NCBI RefSeq assembly: GCF_900100735.1
Contig: NZ_FNCJ01000001.1
Span: forward strand, 124,001-188,000
DNA: 64,000 nucleotides
Reading direction: 5' to 3'
From: Paraburkholderia phenazinium
GTDB lineage: Bacteria > Pseudomonadota > Gammaproteobacteria > Burkholderiales > Burkholderiaceae
Shown here: one piece after another, positions 54,627 through 62,678 of the stretch
Layout of the letters: each line of letters opens with the position of its first letter
Numbering within the stretch: the first letter of the stretch is position 1
Position numbers and translations under genes: made by a program
The notes under the pieces: generated by a model
What the model was told of the DNA's origin: nothing
Seen by the model: only the letters and a program-made list of their open reading frames with translations
Database searches by the model: none

Positions 54627-55073
54627 ATGCCGGGACAAACCATCCACCTTCATCGCGTGGTCCGCTCCACGCCCGAGCGTATCTATCGCGCATTCCTCGA
54701 CGCCGACGCCCTGGCCAAGTGGCTTCCACCGAATGGGTTTACCGGCAAGGTCCATCAATTGGACGCCAAGGTGGGTGGCGGCTATCGGATGTCGTTCACG
54801 AATTTCAGCAACGGCATTAGCCACTCGTTCGGCGGGGAGTATCTCGAGCTGGTGCCGCACGAGCGCATTCAGTACACGGGTAGGTTCGACGACCCTGGCT
54901 TGCCGGGAATGATGCAGACCACGGTGTCGCTGCGAGCGGTGTTTTGTGGGACTGAGCTTAGCGTCGTTCAGCAAGGGATTCCGGAGGTGATACCCACCGA
55001 GGCGTGCTATCTCGGATGGCAGGAGTCGCTTGCATTGCTGGCCGCGCTGGTGGAGGCGGAAGTTCGTCAGTGA
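54627..55073 (+). CDS. SRPBCC/AHSA1-domain protein
   Basis: A 148-residue START-like (SRPBCC) protein: LHRVVRSTPERIYRAFLDADALAKWLPPNGFTGKV in pieces, MSFTNFSNGISHSFGGEYLEL, and a final helix GWQESLALLAALVEAEV are typical of AHSA1 family members, which bind hydrophobic ligands. ATG 54627 gives the family length. No co-factor or partner gene is adjacent. Confidence 0.82.
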   Translation: MPGQTIHLHRVVRSTPERIYRAFLDADALAKWLPPNGFTGKVHQLDAKVGGGYRMSFTNFSNGISHSFGGEYLELVPHERIQYTGRFDDPGLPGMMQTTVSLRAVFCGTELSVVQQGIPEVIPTEACYLGWQESLALLAALVEAEVRQ

Positions 55074-55333
55074 ATGCACCGGCGGGGCTCCCGGTCCTCA
55101 CACACCCTCTGCAAGGCGAGCTTCAAAAATTAGGCCTGGTAGCCAACAGTGCCGAGCTAAATTGCCCGCCCCACCTTCGCGCATTCACAACGGCTACACA
55201 CGCACATATCATGTGTAGCTGCTCCATGAACACTGCGGCTTTCGAGCGTCGCCAATGCACCGATGACCTTAATGCTCCCGCTTATGCGGCATCCGCAATA
55301 GCCGCATCTAGCGGTCAAATACAGTTACCGGCA

Positions 55334-55867
55334 ATGAAAAAAATCGTAGCAGTCCTCCTTGTTTCCCTGGCGTCTACCATCGCCTTTGCTATGCAGCCGC
55401 TGCCGTCGAACGCAGCATTCGACACCGGGTTTTCCCCTGACGGTAGCGCGCTCAATGTGGTCGTGAAGGGCATCGAAAGCGCCCGCGCTTCGATCCTGGT
55501 TGCCGCCTACACCTTCACCAGCAGGCCGGTCGCCACGGCCCTGCTCGCCGCGCAGCGTCGTGGCGTGAAGGTTGCGGTAATCGCGGACCGCGCGCAAAAC
55601 AGCAAGAGCTATTCGTCCGTATGGTTTCTGGCGAACCAAGGCGTCCCCGTTCGCCTCAATGATCGTTACCAGGACGAGCACAACAAGTTCATGGTGATCG
55701 ACGGTCTGCATCTTGAAACCGGGAGCTTCAACTACTCGGCGGCCGCCGCGAACAAAAACGCCGAGAACGCTGTCCTGCTATGGAACGTGAAGCCTCTAGC
55801 CGAGCGCTACACGGCCGAGTGGCAACGCCTGTGGCAGGAGAGCGCCGATCTGAAACCAGCGTATTGA
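55334..55867 (+). CDS. Secreted phospholipase D-family endonuclease (Nuc-like)
   Basis: A 177-residue single-domain PLD enzyme. The signal peptide is about 1-19 (MKKIVAVLLVSLASTIAFA). One HKD motif is present, His116-x-Lys118-x4-Asp123 in EHNKFMVID, followed by GSFNYSAAA, as in Salmonella Nuc, which works as a dimer in the periplasm to cut DNA. It is the last recognisable gene before the integration junction. Nuc relatives are common on conjugative plasmids, so mobility is possible. Confidence 0.88.
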   Translation: MKKIVAVLLVSLASTIAFAMQPLPSNAAFDTGFSPDGSALNVVVKGIESARASILVAAYTFTSRPVATALLAAQRRGVKVAVIADRAQNSKSYSSVWFLANQGVPVRLNDRYQDEHNKFMVIDGLHLETGSFNYSAAAANKNAENAVLLWNVKPLAERYTAEWQRLWQESADLKPAY

Positions 55868-56028
55868 GAAAGTTGTAGCAAGCGCAACCGAGCCTTTGAA
55901 ATGTTCGATGCGGATGAGGTAATCGAGACATATATGCCGACTGGGCCGGCTATATGCGAGGGCATGCGGCGAGTGATGATGGCAGAAATTTGGCACGCAC
56001 GAAGTGCAAAAACCCCCTCCCAAATGCA

Positions 56029-56066
56029 AAACAACGCACTACACCTCGAGGTGTAGTGCGTTGTTT
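56029..56066 (-). terminator. Perfect terminator of the truncated tRNA
   Basis: A perfect 17-bp stem, CAACGCACTACACC / GGTGTAGTGCGTTG with flanking A/T, encloses the loop TCGA. It directly follows the tRNA 3' end on the minus strand, the normal place for a tRNA terminator, so this side is probably the original chromosomal flank. Confidence 0.85.
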
Positions 56067-56079
56067 CTAAAGCGATTCT

Positions 56080-56130
56080 TGGTGGGAGGAGGAGGATCGA
56101 ACTCCCGACCTTCGCATTGCGAATACGAAC
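56080..56130 (-). pseudogene. tRNA 3' fragment (Ala, anticodon CGC-like)
   Basis: On the minus strand an anticodon arm (TCGTA, loop TTCGCAA, TGCGA), variable loop AGGTC, T-arm (GGGAG, TTCGATC, CTCCT) and an end in CCTCCCACCA can be folded. The 5' acceptor strand and D-arm are missing, and the acceptor is one base short. The likely cause is integration into the 3' part of a tRNA gene, with this copy displaced. It contains the 20-bp core repeated at 57777. Confidence 0.65.
56091..56110. other. Attachment core, copy 1 (20-bp direct repeat)
   Basis: The 20 bases GGAGGATCGAACTCCCGACC, which include the tRNA T-loop, recur exactly at 57777-57796. The two copies flank the integrase gene, as expected of att sites made by recombination in a tRNA gene. 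Confidence 0.75.
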
Positions 56131-56250
56131 AAGTCGACATTTCTTGAGGTAGATTCGCGCTGACAAAATTCAGTAAGTCATTGTATTTTAATGACTAGTG
56201 TCTTGCCTATCTTTCCATCAATGTTGATTCACATACCTTCATTGCCGCAT

Positions 56251-56275
56251 AATCCGGTTACATGGCGGTTACACG
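56251..56275 (-). repeat. Candidate integrase arm-site pair, inverted copy
   Basis: Read on the minus strand: GTGTAACCGCC followed by ATGTAACCGGA, two near-identical 11-mers in tandem. The same 25 bases recur on the plus strand at 58064-58088 with one mismatch. They lie just before the integrase start and may bind its N-terminal domain. Confidence 0.6.
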
Positions 56276-56305
56276 AGGTTGCCGCCTTACGAACAAGGGG
56301 GTTAG

Positions 56306-57664
56306 GTGGCGAAGGTAAACTTCACTGCGGCTCGGGTAGAGGCGCATCGCTGCGAACAGGGTAAGTCGCAGTCGTTTCTTTGGGACAGCAAGACTCCCGG
56401 GCTCGGCTTGCGAGCCACAGCTGGCGGAGCCAAGGCTTACATTTTCCAAGGGAAGATCCATGGCTCGACCGTGCGGATTACGATCGGCGATCCGAGGAGC
56501 TGGACGATCGACCAGGCTCAGGAGCGAGCGCGTAGTCTCCAGACGCTTATTGACGGCGGTGTTGATCCGCGAGAACAAGAGGCAGAGCAGAAGGCCGCAC
56601 ACGAAGCCCGGCAGGCAGCGAAGCGCCGTCAGGACGTAACTGTCGGCGAAGCGTGGGAGCATTACTTGGAGCATCTGCGAACAAAGATCTCGCCCAAAAC
56701 GAAAAAGCCGCGGTCGGAGAGATACATCCTCGACCATATCAACCTCTCGTCGCCCGGCGGAGGTATTGCAAAACGCGGCGGCAAAGAAAAAGTGCGGGGA
56801 CCATTGGCTCCGCTCATGCCGCGCAGGTTGACCGAGATCACGGCAACATCCATGTCTGAGTGGCTCGAGGTCGAAATACCCCGGGGACCAACGAATGCTG
56901 GCCATGCGTTCGGCCTTTTCAAGGCGTTCATTCGGTGGTGCGACACTCACGAGACGTACGCGGGCATCATCCCCCAAGAGGCCTATGCTTCGCCAAAGGT
57001 CAAGGGCATTCTCCCTCGCAGCGCCGCGAAGGACGACTGCCTGCAGCGCGAGCAGCTGTCTGTTTGGTTTAGCGCAGTACGTGGTATCGCAAATCCAGTC
57101 ATCAGCGCATACCTGCAAGGCCTTCTGATCACCGGAGCCCGTCGGGAGGAGCTAGCCGCATTGCGCTGGGAAGACGTGGACTTCCGGTGGCGGAGCATGA
57201 CGATGAACGACAAAGTGGAAGGTACCGGCGGTCGGACTATTCCGCTCACTCCGTACTTAGCAAGCCTATTGTTGAGCCTTCAACGACTGAACGAGATCCC
57301 TCCCAACAACCGTCAAATCGCGCGTCTTGCACAAAGGGGCGAGCAGTGGGAGCCGTCCGAGTGGGTGTTCGCCAGCAAGACCGCGTCGGATGGGAAGATT
57401 GCTGAGCCGCGTCATGCACATAATCGCGCGTTGGCCCCGACAGGTTTGCCTCACCTTTCGCTGCACGGCCTGCGCCGATCATTTGGCACTCTGTCGGAGT
57501 GGGTCGAGGTTCCCGTCGGCGTTGTCGCTCAAATCCAAGGGCATAAGCCGTCCGCAATTGCTGAGAAACACTATCGGCGTCGCCCTCTTGATCTGCTACG
57601 CATGTGGCATGACAAGATTGAGGTGTGGATGCTCGAGCAGGCGAAGATCAAGTTTGAGCCCTGA
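56306..57664 (+). CDS. Tyrosine-recombinase integrase
   Basis: A 452-residue phage/island integrase with an N-terminal DUF4102-type arm-binding domain (about 1-90), a core-binding domain (about 110-220) and a catalytic domain. The active site is complete: Arg279 (GARREELAALRWEDVD), His387 and Arg390 (LHGLRRSFGTL), His413 (GHK) and Tyr423 (AEKHYRRRP). It starts at GTG 56306 behind a G-rich site. It is flanked by 20-bp att cores and probably inserted the element into a tRNA gene. Intact by sequence. Confidence 0.92.
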   Translation: MAKVNFTAARVEAHRCEQGKSQSFLWDSKTPGLGLRATAGGAKAYIFQGKIHGSTVRITIGDPRSWTIDQAQERARSLQTLIDGGVDPREQEAEQKAAHEARQAAKRRQDVTVGEAWEHYLEHLRTKISPKTKKPRSERYILDHINLSSPGGGIAKRGGKEKVRGPLAPLMPRRLTEITATSMSEWLEVEIPRGPTNAGHAFGLFKAFIRWCDTHETYAGIIPQEAYASPKVKGILPRSAAKDDCLQREQLSVWFSAVRGIANPVISAYLQGLLITGARREELAALRWEDVDFRWRSMTMNDKVEGTGGRTIPLTPYLASLLLSLQRLNEIPPNNRQIARLAQRGEQWEPSEWVFASKTASDGKIAEPRHAHNRALAPTGLPHLSLHGLRRSFGTLSEWVEVPVGVVAQIQGHKPSAIAEKHYRRRPLDLLRMWHDKIEVWMLEQAKIKFEP

Positions 57665-57776
57665 AGCAGTGCACGGTGTGCCTCTTCAGCCACTGTTTCC
57701 GGCGTCAAGCGGCCCTCGGATGCCACCACCCAAGGCTGCCCCAATGTTTTTTCGCGACTGCCCTCGCCATAAAAGC

Positions 57777-57796
57777 GGAGGATCGAACTCCCGACC
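57777..57796. other. Attachment core, copy 2 (20-bp direct repeat)
   Basis: An exact repeat of the core at 56091, in the same orientation, 113 bp after the integrase stop. Only the T-arm part of the tRNA is kept here. Together the two cores delimit a 1.7-kb unit holding just the integrase. Confidence 0.75.
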
Positions 57797-57835
57797 GCGA
57801 TACAGGTAACCGTCGCCCGAATTGAGAAGACGAAG

Positions 57836-57880
57836 ATGCCCCCAAAAATGCCCCCAACTTTGCTTCCCTGCCCCAACTTA
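57836..57880 (+). repeat. TGCCCCCAA arm-type repeats
   Basis: Three tandem copies: ATGCCCCCAAA, ATGCCCCCAAC and CTGCCCCAAC. Repeats of this TGGGGGCAT type often lie beside attachment sites of tyrosine integrases and act as arm sites. Here they follow att core 2. Confidence 0.6.
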
Positions 57881-57956
57881 TCCGCCACGCTCCGGGGCAC
57901 ATAGAACGTTTTCAGATAGCATCCGCGTTAGGGCTGTGCCCCCGCAGCAAAACTCG

Positions 57957-58006
57957 TAAGACTCTTAATCTGTAGGTCGAGTGTTCGATTCACTCACGCC
58001 CCGCCA
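57957..58006 (+). pseudogene. tRNA-Lys(CUU) 3' fragment, second att remnant
   Basis: The sequence from the anticodon loop (CTCTTAA, anticodon CTT) through the variable loop AGGTC, T-arm (GAGTG, TTCGATT, CACTC), acceptor ACGCCCC, discriminator G and CCA is a convincing tRNA-Lys 3' half. A GGGCTGT at 57931 could pair partly with the acceptor, but no D-arm exists and the anticodon stem is broken on its 5' side. I read it as an attachment remnant in a second tRNA target. Confidence 0.65.
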
Positions 58007-58063
58007 AAGAAATCAAGCACTTAGCCTAGGCATTGCGACTGGTGCTTTTTGCTTCCTGGCATC

Positions 58064-58088
58064 CGTGTAACCGCCGTGTAACCGGATT
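58064..58088 (+). repeat. Candidate integrase arm-site pair, direct copy
   Basis: CGTGTAACCGCC followed by GTGTAACCGGATT, matching the minus-strand copy at 56251-56275 at 24 of 25 positions. Two copies of GTGTAACCG spaced 11 bp, just downstream of the tRNA-Lys fragment. Confidence 0.6.
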
Positions 58089-58730
58089 CGGTCAATTTGT
58101 CAGCCGAGTCTCTCTACGCTATCACTCCAGCAACGCGAAGACTTTCGCCGTCGCGATGCAGTTGGCGCCCATAGCTTTTCGCGCGGTCCTCAGTCGGTTG
58201 ATCTGAAGTGCTCTCGATTCCGGTATGAACGGCTTGCGACGATCCCCACCGCCGCAATCCCGCGCTCGACGAAAGAATTCTTTTGTATGGCCGATAACCA
58301 CCAAGGGGGCCTGGTCAGTACATGGCCGGGGTGGTCTCCTCCATAGCCATAGATTTCTCGGCAAAAAATCCAATCGTTACAGACGTTATTATTTAGTCGC
58401 CTCCTTAATCGCACACTCTTATACTTGTCGTGCACAGAGCAACATCGCGCGGCTGAAATTCCGACCAGACGGTGACGATTTGCCCGCTGCGCTGTAAGAC
58501 GCGATGTCGTTGTTGGATTGCGCACTGCACTTGGTGCTTGAACTCTTCACATTGCGCGGGTATCCGGCAAGTTGTGTTCCAAAGGGTGCCCGCTTTCGGG
58601 TTACTTGTAGGGCAGCAACGGTCGGGGGCTGCTGGTCACGACAAACAGCAAGAGGCCAGAAGCTGACGCGCGACAATCGCGGCCCGGGTTACACCGACCC
58701 AAGACAGCACATATAAAAGGGGGCAAAGAA
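58089..58730. other. Non-coding lead-in to the NERD-kinase gene
   Basis: About 640 bp. Frames of 60-110 codons exist on both strands but show no ribosome site, domain or plausible composition. The base composition is less GC-rich than the chromosomal part. The promoter of the downstream operon should be here; no HTH regulator gene is visible. Confidence 0.45.
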
Positions 58731-61700
58731 GTGCCAGTTCGCCACATACCATGCGGGATGCCTGTCAACGAAAGTGAATGCAAAGCCATCGAGCTATTGA
58801 AATCTAAGTTGCAGTCCCATGCTGACAGCTGGGTAATGCTGTCGAATCTTCATCATCATTCTCACGCAGCACGACTGTCCGATGAGATTGATCTGGTCTT
58901 GATCGGTTCGCGGGGCGTGATCGTGTTGGAGATCAAGCACTGGGACCTTGGCTATATCAAGTCCAACGCGATAACGGCGGACGCGGAGGCTGAGCGCATT
59001 AACGATAAAGCTAAACGAATCGCGGGCAAACTTCGGAAGGGCGGCAGAGAGAGCGGTTTTGTCACGGCCAAAATGCTACTGACCGCCGGAGGCACCGGTG
59101 TCAGCGGTGGCCAACGGCAACTCATTCGTGGGGTTCCTGTATTTGGCCTTTCTGAATGGAAGGAATTGATCGAAACTCCCGGCGTGGCAGTCTTCACGCG
59201 GCAGCAGAGTGAGGAAGCGGCGCGACTCATCGAACCTCATAGCAAGCCGGCACTGACGGGGCAGCTTAGACAATTTGGCGGACTCATCAGCCTCGAAAAA
59301 ATCAGCCCGACCACCGAGTCGTTTCATCGGGTTTACCGGGGACAGCACCCCAGCCGACGCGACAAGGTCGTCTTGCACCTGTTTGACCTGTCAGCCAGCA
59401 GCGAAAAGCAGCCAAAAGACCTCGCGCGGCGTGAGTTTGATGTGATCCAGCAATGGCAAAAATCCCCCTTCGTGCCCAGCCTGCTGGATTCGTTTCAGGA
59501 AGCAGAGCAATACCCCGGAGAGCTGTGTTATTTCTCCCTTGTAGATTCCGATGCGCCGACCTTGATAAAGCGAAGTGAAGATGAAGAGTGGAGCCGCGAT
59601 GAACGGATCCGCTACACACAAGACGCCCTGCGCGCCGTGCATGGTTTCCATTACCCCGAGGATTCGCAGCTACCCGCACTCGTGCATCGTAATATCACTC
59701 CGGAAACACTGCGTGTTCGACACAACGGCAAGCCCTTGTTCACGGGCTTTAGCTTTTCGCGCATCGCAGATGCACAGACAATCTCGCCCACTGATGCCCA
59801 ACATTCGGTAGATCAATGGGCCGCCCCCGAGGTCCGCCGTGGTGGGCTTCCATCGGCAGACGCCCGTTCGGACGTCTACTCACTCTGCAAATCTCTGAGT
59901 ATTTTATTTGCTGGTGACACCAATGCCGACTGCGAGGCCAGAACTTTACTGAGTATGGGCTGTGAGGAAAATGCTCAGAAGCGTGTGTCGCCGTTGGAGC
60001 TGGCGTCGGCCCTGGAATGCCACACATCCCCAGGTCCCAAAGCCAACAGCCCGCAACTCCCCGCCGCGGAGTTTTGGGACGAAGGTACGGTAGTGCCTTT
60101 TCAAAGCACGCGCTACAAGATTGTTAGCCGTCTCGGCAAGGGTGGGATTGGACAGACCTTTAAGGTGGTGGAACTGGCAGCAAACTCCGACGAACGTTTC
60201 GGAACCTACGTCGCCAAGGTCATTCAACATGAGGCAGATGCTATCGTCGCGCTGCACGCCTACCGAAAGGTGCGTGCTTACACCATACATCGCAATCTTT
60301 CTGCGTTGCACGAAATCGCTCCCGCATGGGAAGGGAATCGCTTTGTCGCCCTGCTGAAATGGGTTGAAGGTGTGCCGCTTCATGACCTGACCGGTGTGCT
60401 TGAGATATATCGCGAGGAACTGGCAGAGCCATCGGTCGAGGCACTAGCCCTACGCTGGGTGAAAGACCTGTGCGCGGCACTTTGGCAACTGCACCAAGTA
60501 CGGCTGGTGCATGGCGATGTCAGCCCACGCAATATCATCGTGGAAGGCGGCAACGTGGTGCTGACCGATTACGATACCGTTGCCGATCAGGCCAGCGTGC
60601 CGCGCACGCATCATGCCTGGTATGCCAGTGATTCAGTGGAAGCACGCGCGGCCATCACGACCAGTGATGATCTGTTCGCGCTTGCCGCGTGCTTCTTTCA
60701 CGTGATTTTTGATCGCGAGCCTTTTTTGTTTGGGGCCATACGCCGCAAGAATCAGGGCCTCAACTGGGAAAACATCGAGGCTGCCGAAATACCGCAGCTG
60801 CGGAAATTTCTGGATCGGGCCACCCATCCCAACCCACAACAACGCTTCTTGGATGCGCGTGACGCGTTGTCGTTCCTGACCGCCGAGGTGAAGACCGGTG
60901 GACCCAGCTCAGTGACACCCTCGCCGCCCCTCACTACCTTGAGCGCTCAAGTCGTTGACCGGCTCAATGACTTGCTGAGCGCCTATCCAGGCTCGCGCTA
61001 CGGCAATGCAGAGACACGCGGCTTGGACTCTGACTTTGCCGCGCAAACCTATGTGGAAACCGGACTGGATCAGGCACTAAAGCAGGATGTTCAGGCCGCT
61101 AACGTGGATTTGATCGTGCTCTTCGGTAACGCTGGCGACGGCAAGACCGCGTTCCTGCAAAACCTCGCGAAGGAAGTCAGCGGCGATCTTATCCCATCGC
61201 AACAGCGCCTATGCGAAAGGCGGCTTGAAGCCGGACGCATGTTCAAGGTCAATCTTGACGGCTCGGCGGCATATCAGAATCAGAGTGCTAACCAGATTCT
61301 TGAAGCGTTCTTCAAACCCTTCCACACCTTGGCCCCCACGCACAATTCCACTCATGCCATCGCCATCAACAGCGGAAAGATGTTGGAGTGGTTAGACGAG
61401 CGCGACGACGACACCCCTTTCACCGAGCAGTTACGCGACTCGCTGTTTGGCTCCGAACGCAATTTCAAGGGGTCCCCCAACCCGCGCCTGCGCCTAATTG
61501 ACCTCAATCACCGCTCACTGGTTGGCGGCATCAACGAAGGGAAGATCAGCACGCAGTTTTTGGATGCGTTGCTGGATCGCTTTCTGGGCACCCAGCTCAA
61601 ACAAGACCCTTGGTCGGTCTGCGCTTCGTGTTCGGCGCAACATCGGTGCAGTGCGCGAGCCTCTATTCTGGAATTGCGCGACGCCCAACATGGCGCGCGC

Positions 61701-62678
61701 CTGCGGCGACGACTGGCCGATGCCCTACAAGCCTGCCACCTCCGCGGTGAAATCCACATCACCGCGCGTGAACTGCGCGCGGCCCTCGTGTTTATTTTCT
61801 TCGGTGTGCATGACTGTCAGGAACTGCATGACAACCCGGAACTCACGCCGGCACCCTACTGGGATCGAGTCTTTGCGGCTGAAGGCCCCGCCAGCGCCCA
61901 GCGGCAAGGTGAGTTGCTCAAGGAACTGGCTCGCTTCGACCCCGCACTCGACGCCAACCCCATCGTAGATAGGCAATTACTCGCGCAGCATGCAGCAGCT
62001 GTGCCGGGCACAGCGGATCGTCTGGCCTCAGCCCGCCGTCGCGCCTACTTCGAGTGGAGCGAGGCGGACTTCGCGCAGTTGCAGCTCTCTTCCGATGCGC
62101 TGCCACTGCACGGCGCACAGCATTTGGATCGCTTTCGTCTCGTGCCCCTAATGAGTGAACAAGAGCAACAGACGCTTTGCCACGCGCTGTGTCAAGGCAT
62201 TGCGCGCCTAGAGAATTTGCCGGATCTGGCACACACCCGCTCCGAGGGGCTTCCATTGCGCCTTACCCCGCGCACGCCCACCGACAGCGCCTTCTGGGTG
62301 TTCAAGCCCTGGGCGCGGTTCACGCTTACTGCGCCGCTGCCCCCCGCGACGCAAGGGCTCGAAGTGCTGCACACGCATCTGGTGCTCACGTATCGCTATG
62401 CCAATGGCAGCGAAGAGCACCTTCCTATCGGCCTTGAACTGTTCCATCTGCTGCTTGAACTCAAGGATGGGATGCAGCTTTCGGGCATAGGACAGGAAGG
62501 TGTATTCGCCCATCTGGAAATCTTTGTACAGCGTTTGGCGCAGGAAGACAGCCGCGAACTTTGGGGCTGGCACCCGGAGGCCGATTCAGAGGTGATGCGG
62601 CTGCGGATTAGCTTGCAAGACGGTCGGCAAACGCTGATTCGTGAGCTGGCTCCTCAACTGATCCGGGAGCGCGCATGA
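58731..62678 (+). CDS. NERD-pseudokinase-kinase-ATPase protein (PglW-like)
   Basis: A 1315-residue multidomain protein. NERD nuclease-like domain at about 12-165, with Asp54 and Glu67-x-Lys69 (EIDLVLIGSRGVIVLEIKHW). Degenerate kinase at about 195-425: HRN replaces HRD and GFS replaces DFG. Second kinase at about 460-740: glycine loop GKGGIGQTF, Lys496, HGD with Asp596, Asn601, DYD at 613-615, so activity is plausible. P-loop GNAGDGKT at 799-806, then Cys964, Cys967, His971 and Cys973 as a possible zinc site. The start is GTG 58731 behind AAGGGGG. The order resembles PglW of BREX type 2, but no other BREX gene is seen. Its stop overlaps the next gene as ATGA. Confidence 0.8.
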   Translation: MPVRHIPCGMPVNESECKAIELLKSKLQSHADSWVMLSNLHHHSHAARLSDEIDLVLIGSRGVIVLEIKHWDLGYIKSNAITADAEAERINDKAKRIAGKLRKGGRESGFVTAKMLLTAGGTGVSGGQRQLIRGVPVFGLSEWKELIETPGVAVFTRQQSEEAARLIEPHSKPALTGQLRQFGGLISLEKISPTTESFHRVYRGQHPSRRDKVVLHLFDLSASSEKQPKDLARREFDVIQQWQKSPFVPSLLDSFQEAEQYPGELCYFSLVDSDAPTLIKRSEDEEWSRDERIRYTQDALRAVHGFHYPEDSQLPALVHRNITPETLRVRHNGKPLFTGFSFSRIADAQTISPTDAQHSVDQWAAPEVRRGGLPSADARSDVYSLCKSLSILFAGDTNADCEARTLLSMGCEENAQKRVSPLELASALECHTSPGPKANSPQLPAAEFWDEGTVVPFQSTRYKIVSRLGKGGIGQTFKVVELAANSDERFGTYVAKVIQHEADAIVALHAYRKVRAYTIHRNLSALHEIAPAWEGNRFVALLKWVEGVPLHDLTGVLEIYREELAEPSVEALALRWVKDLCAALWQLHQVRLVHGDVSPRNIIVEGGNVVLTDYDTVADQASVPRTHHAWYASDSVEARAAITTSDDLFALAACFFHVIFDREPFLFGAIRRKNQGLNWENIEAAEIPQLRKFLDRATHPNPQQRFLDARDALSFLTAEVKTGGPSSVTPSPPLTTLSAQVVDRLNDLLSAYPGSRYGNAETRGLDSDFAAQTYVETGLDQALKQDVQAANVDLIVLFGNAGDGKTAFLQNLAKEVSGDLIPSQQRLCERRLEAGRMFKVNLDGSAAYQNQSANQILEAFFKPFHTLAPTHNSTHAIAINSGKMLEWLDERDDDTPFTEQLRDSLFGSERNFKGSPNPRLRLIDLNHRSLVGGINEGKISTQFLDALLDRFLGTQLKQDPWSVCASCSAQHRCSARASILELRDAQHGARLRRRLADALQACHLRGEIHITARELRAALVFIFFGVHDCQELHDNPELTPAPYWDRVFAAEGPASAQRQGELLKELARFDPALDANPIVDRQLLAQHAAAVPGTADRLASARRRAYFEWSEADFAQLQLSSDALPLHGAQHLDRFRLVPLMSEQEQQTLCHALCQGIARLENLPDLAHTRSEGLPLRLTPRTPTDSAFWVFKPWARFTLTAPLPPATQGLEVLHTHLVLTYRYANGSEEHLPIGLELFHLLLELKDGMQLSGIGQEGVFAHLEIFVQRLAQEDSRELWGWHPEADSEVMRLRISLQDGRQTLIRELAPQLIRERA

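Noticed and set aside
57836..57880. CRISPR-like array
   Set aside because: Three copies of a 9- to 10-base motif without regular spacers or cas genes; better explained as integrase arm sites.
57931..58006. A complete tRNA-Lys gene
   Set aside because: The length and acceptor ends nearly fit, but there is no D-arm, position 4 of the acceptor mismatches and the 5' side of the anticodon stem fails, so only the 3' half is called.
58122..58676. Short frames on both strands between the att region and the NERD-kinase gene
   Set aside because: No ribosome sites, odd composition rich in Arg/Cys/Ser, mutually overlapping; no HTH or toxin-antitoxin pattern.
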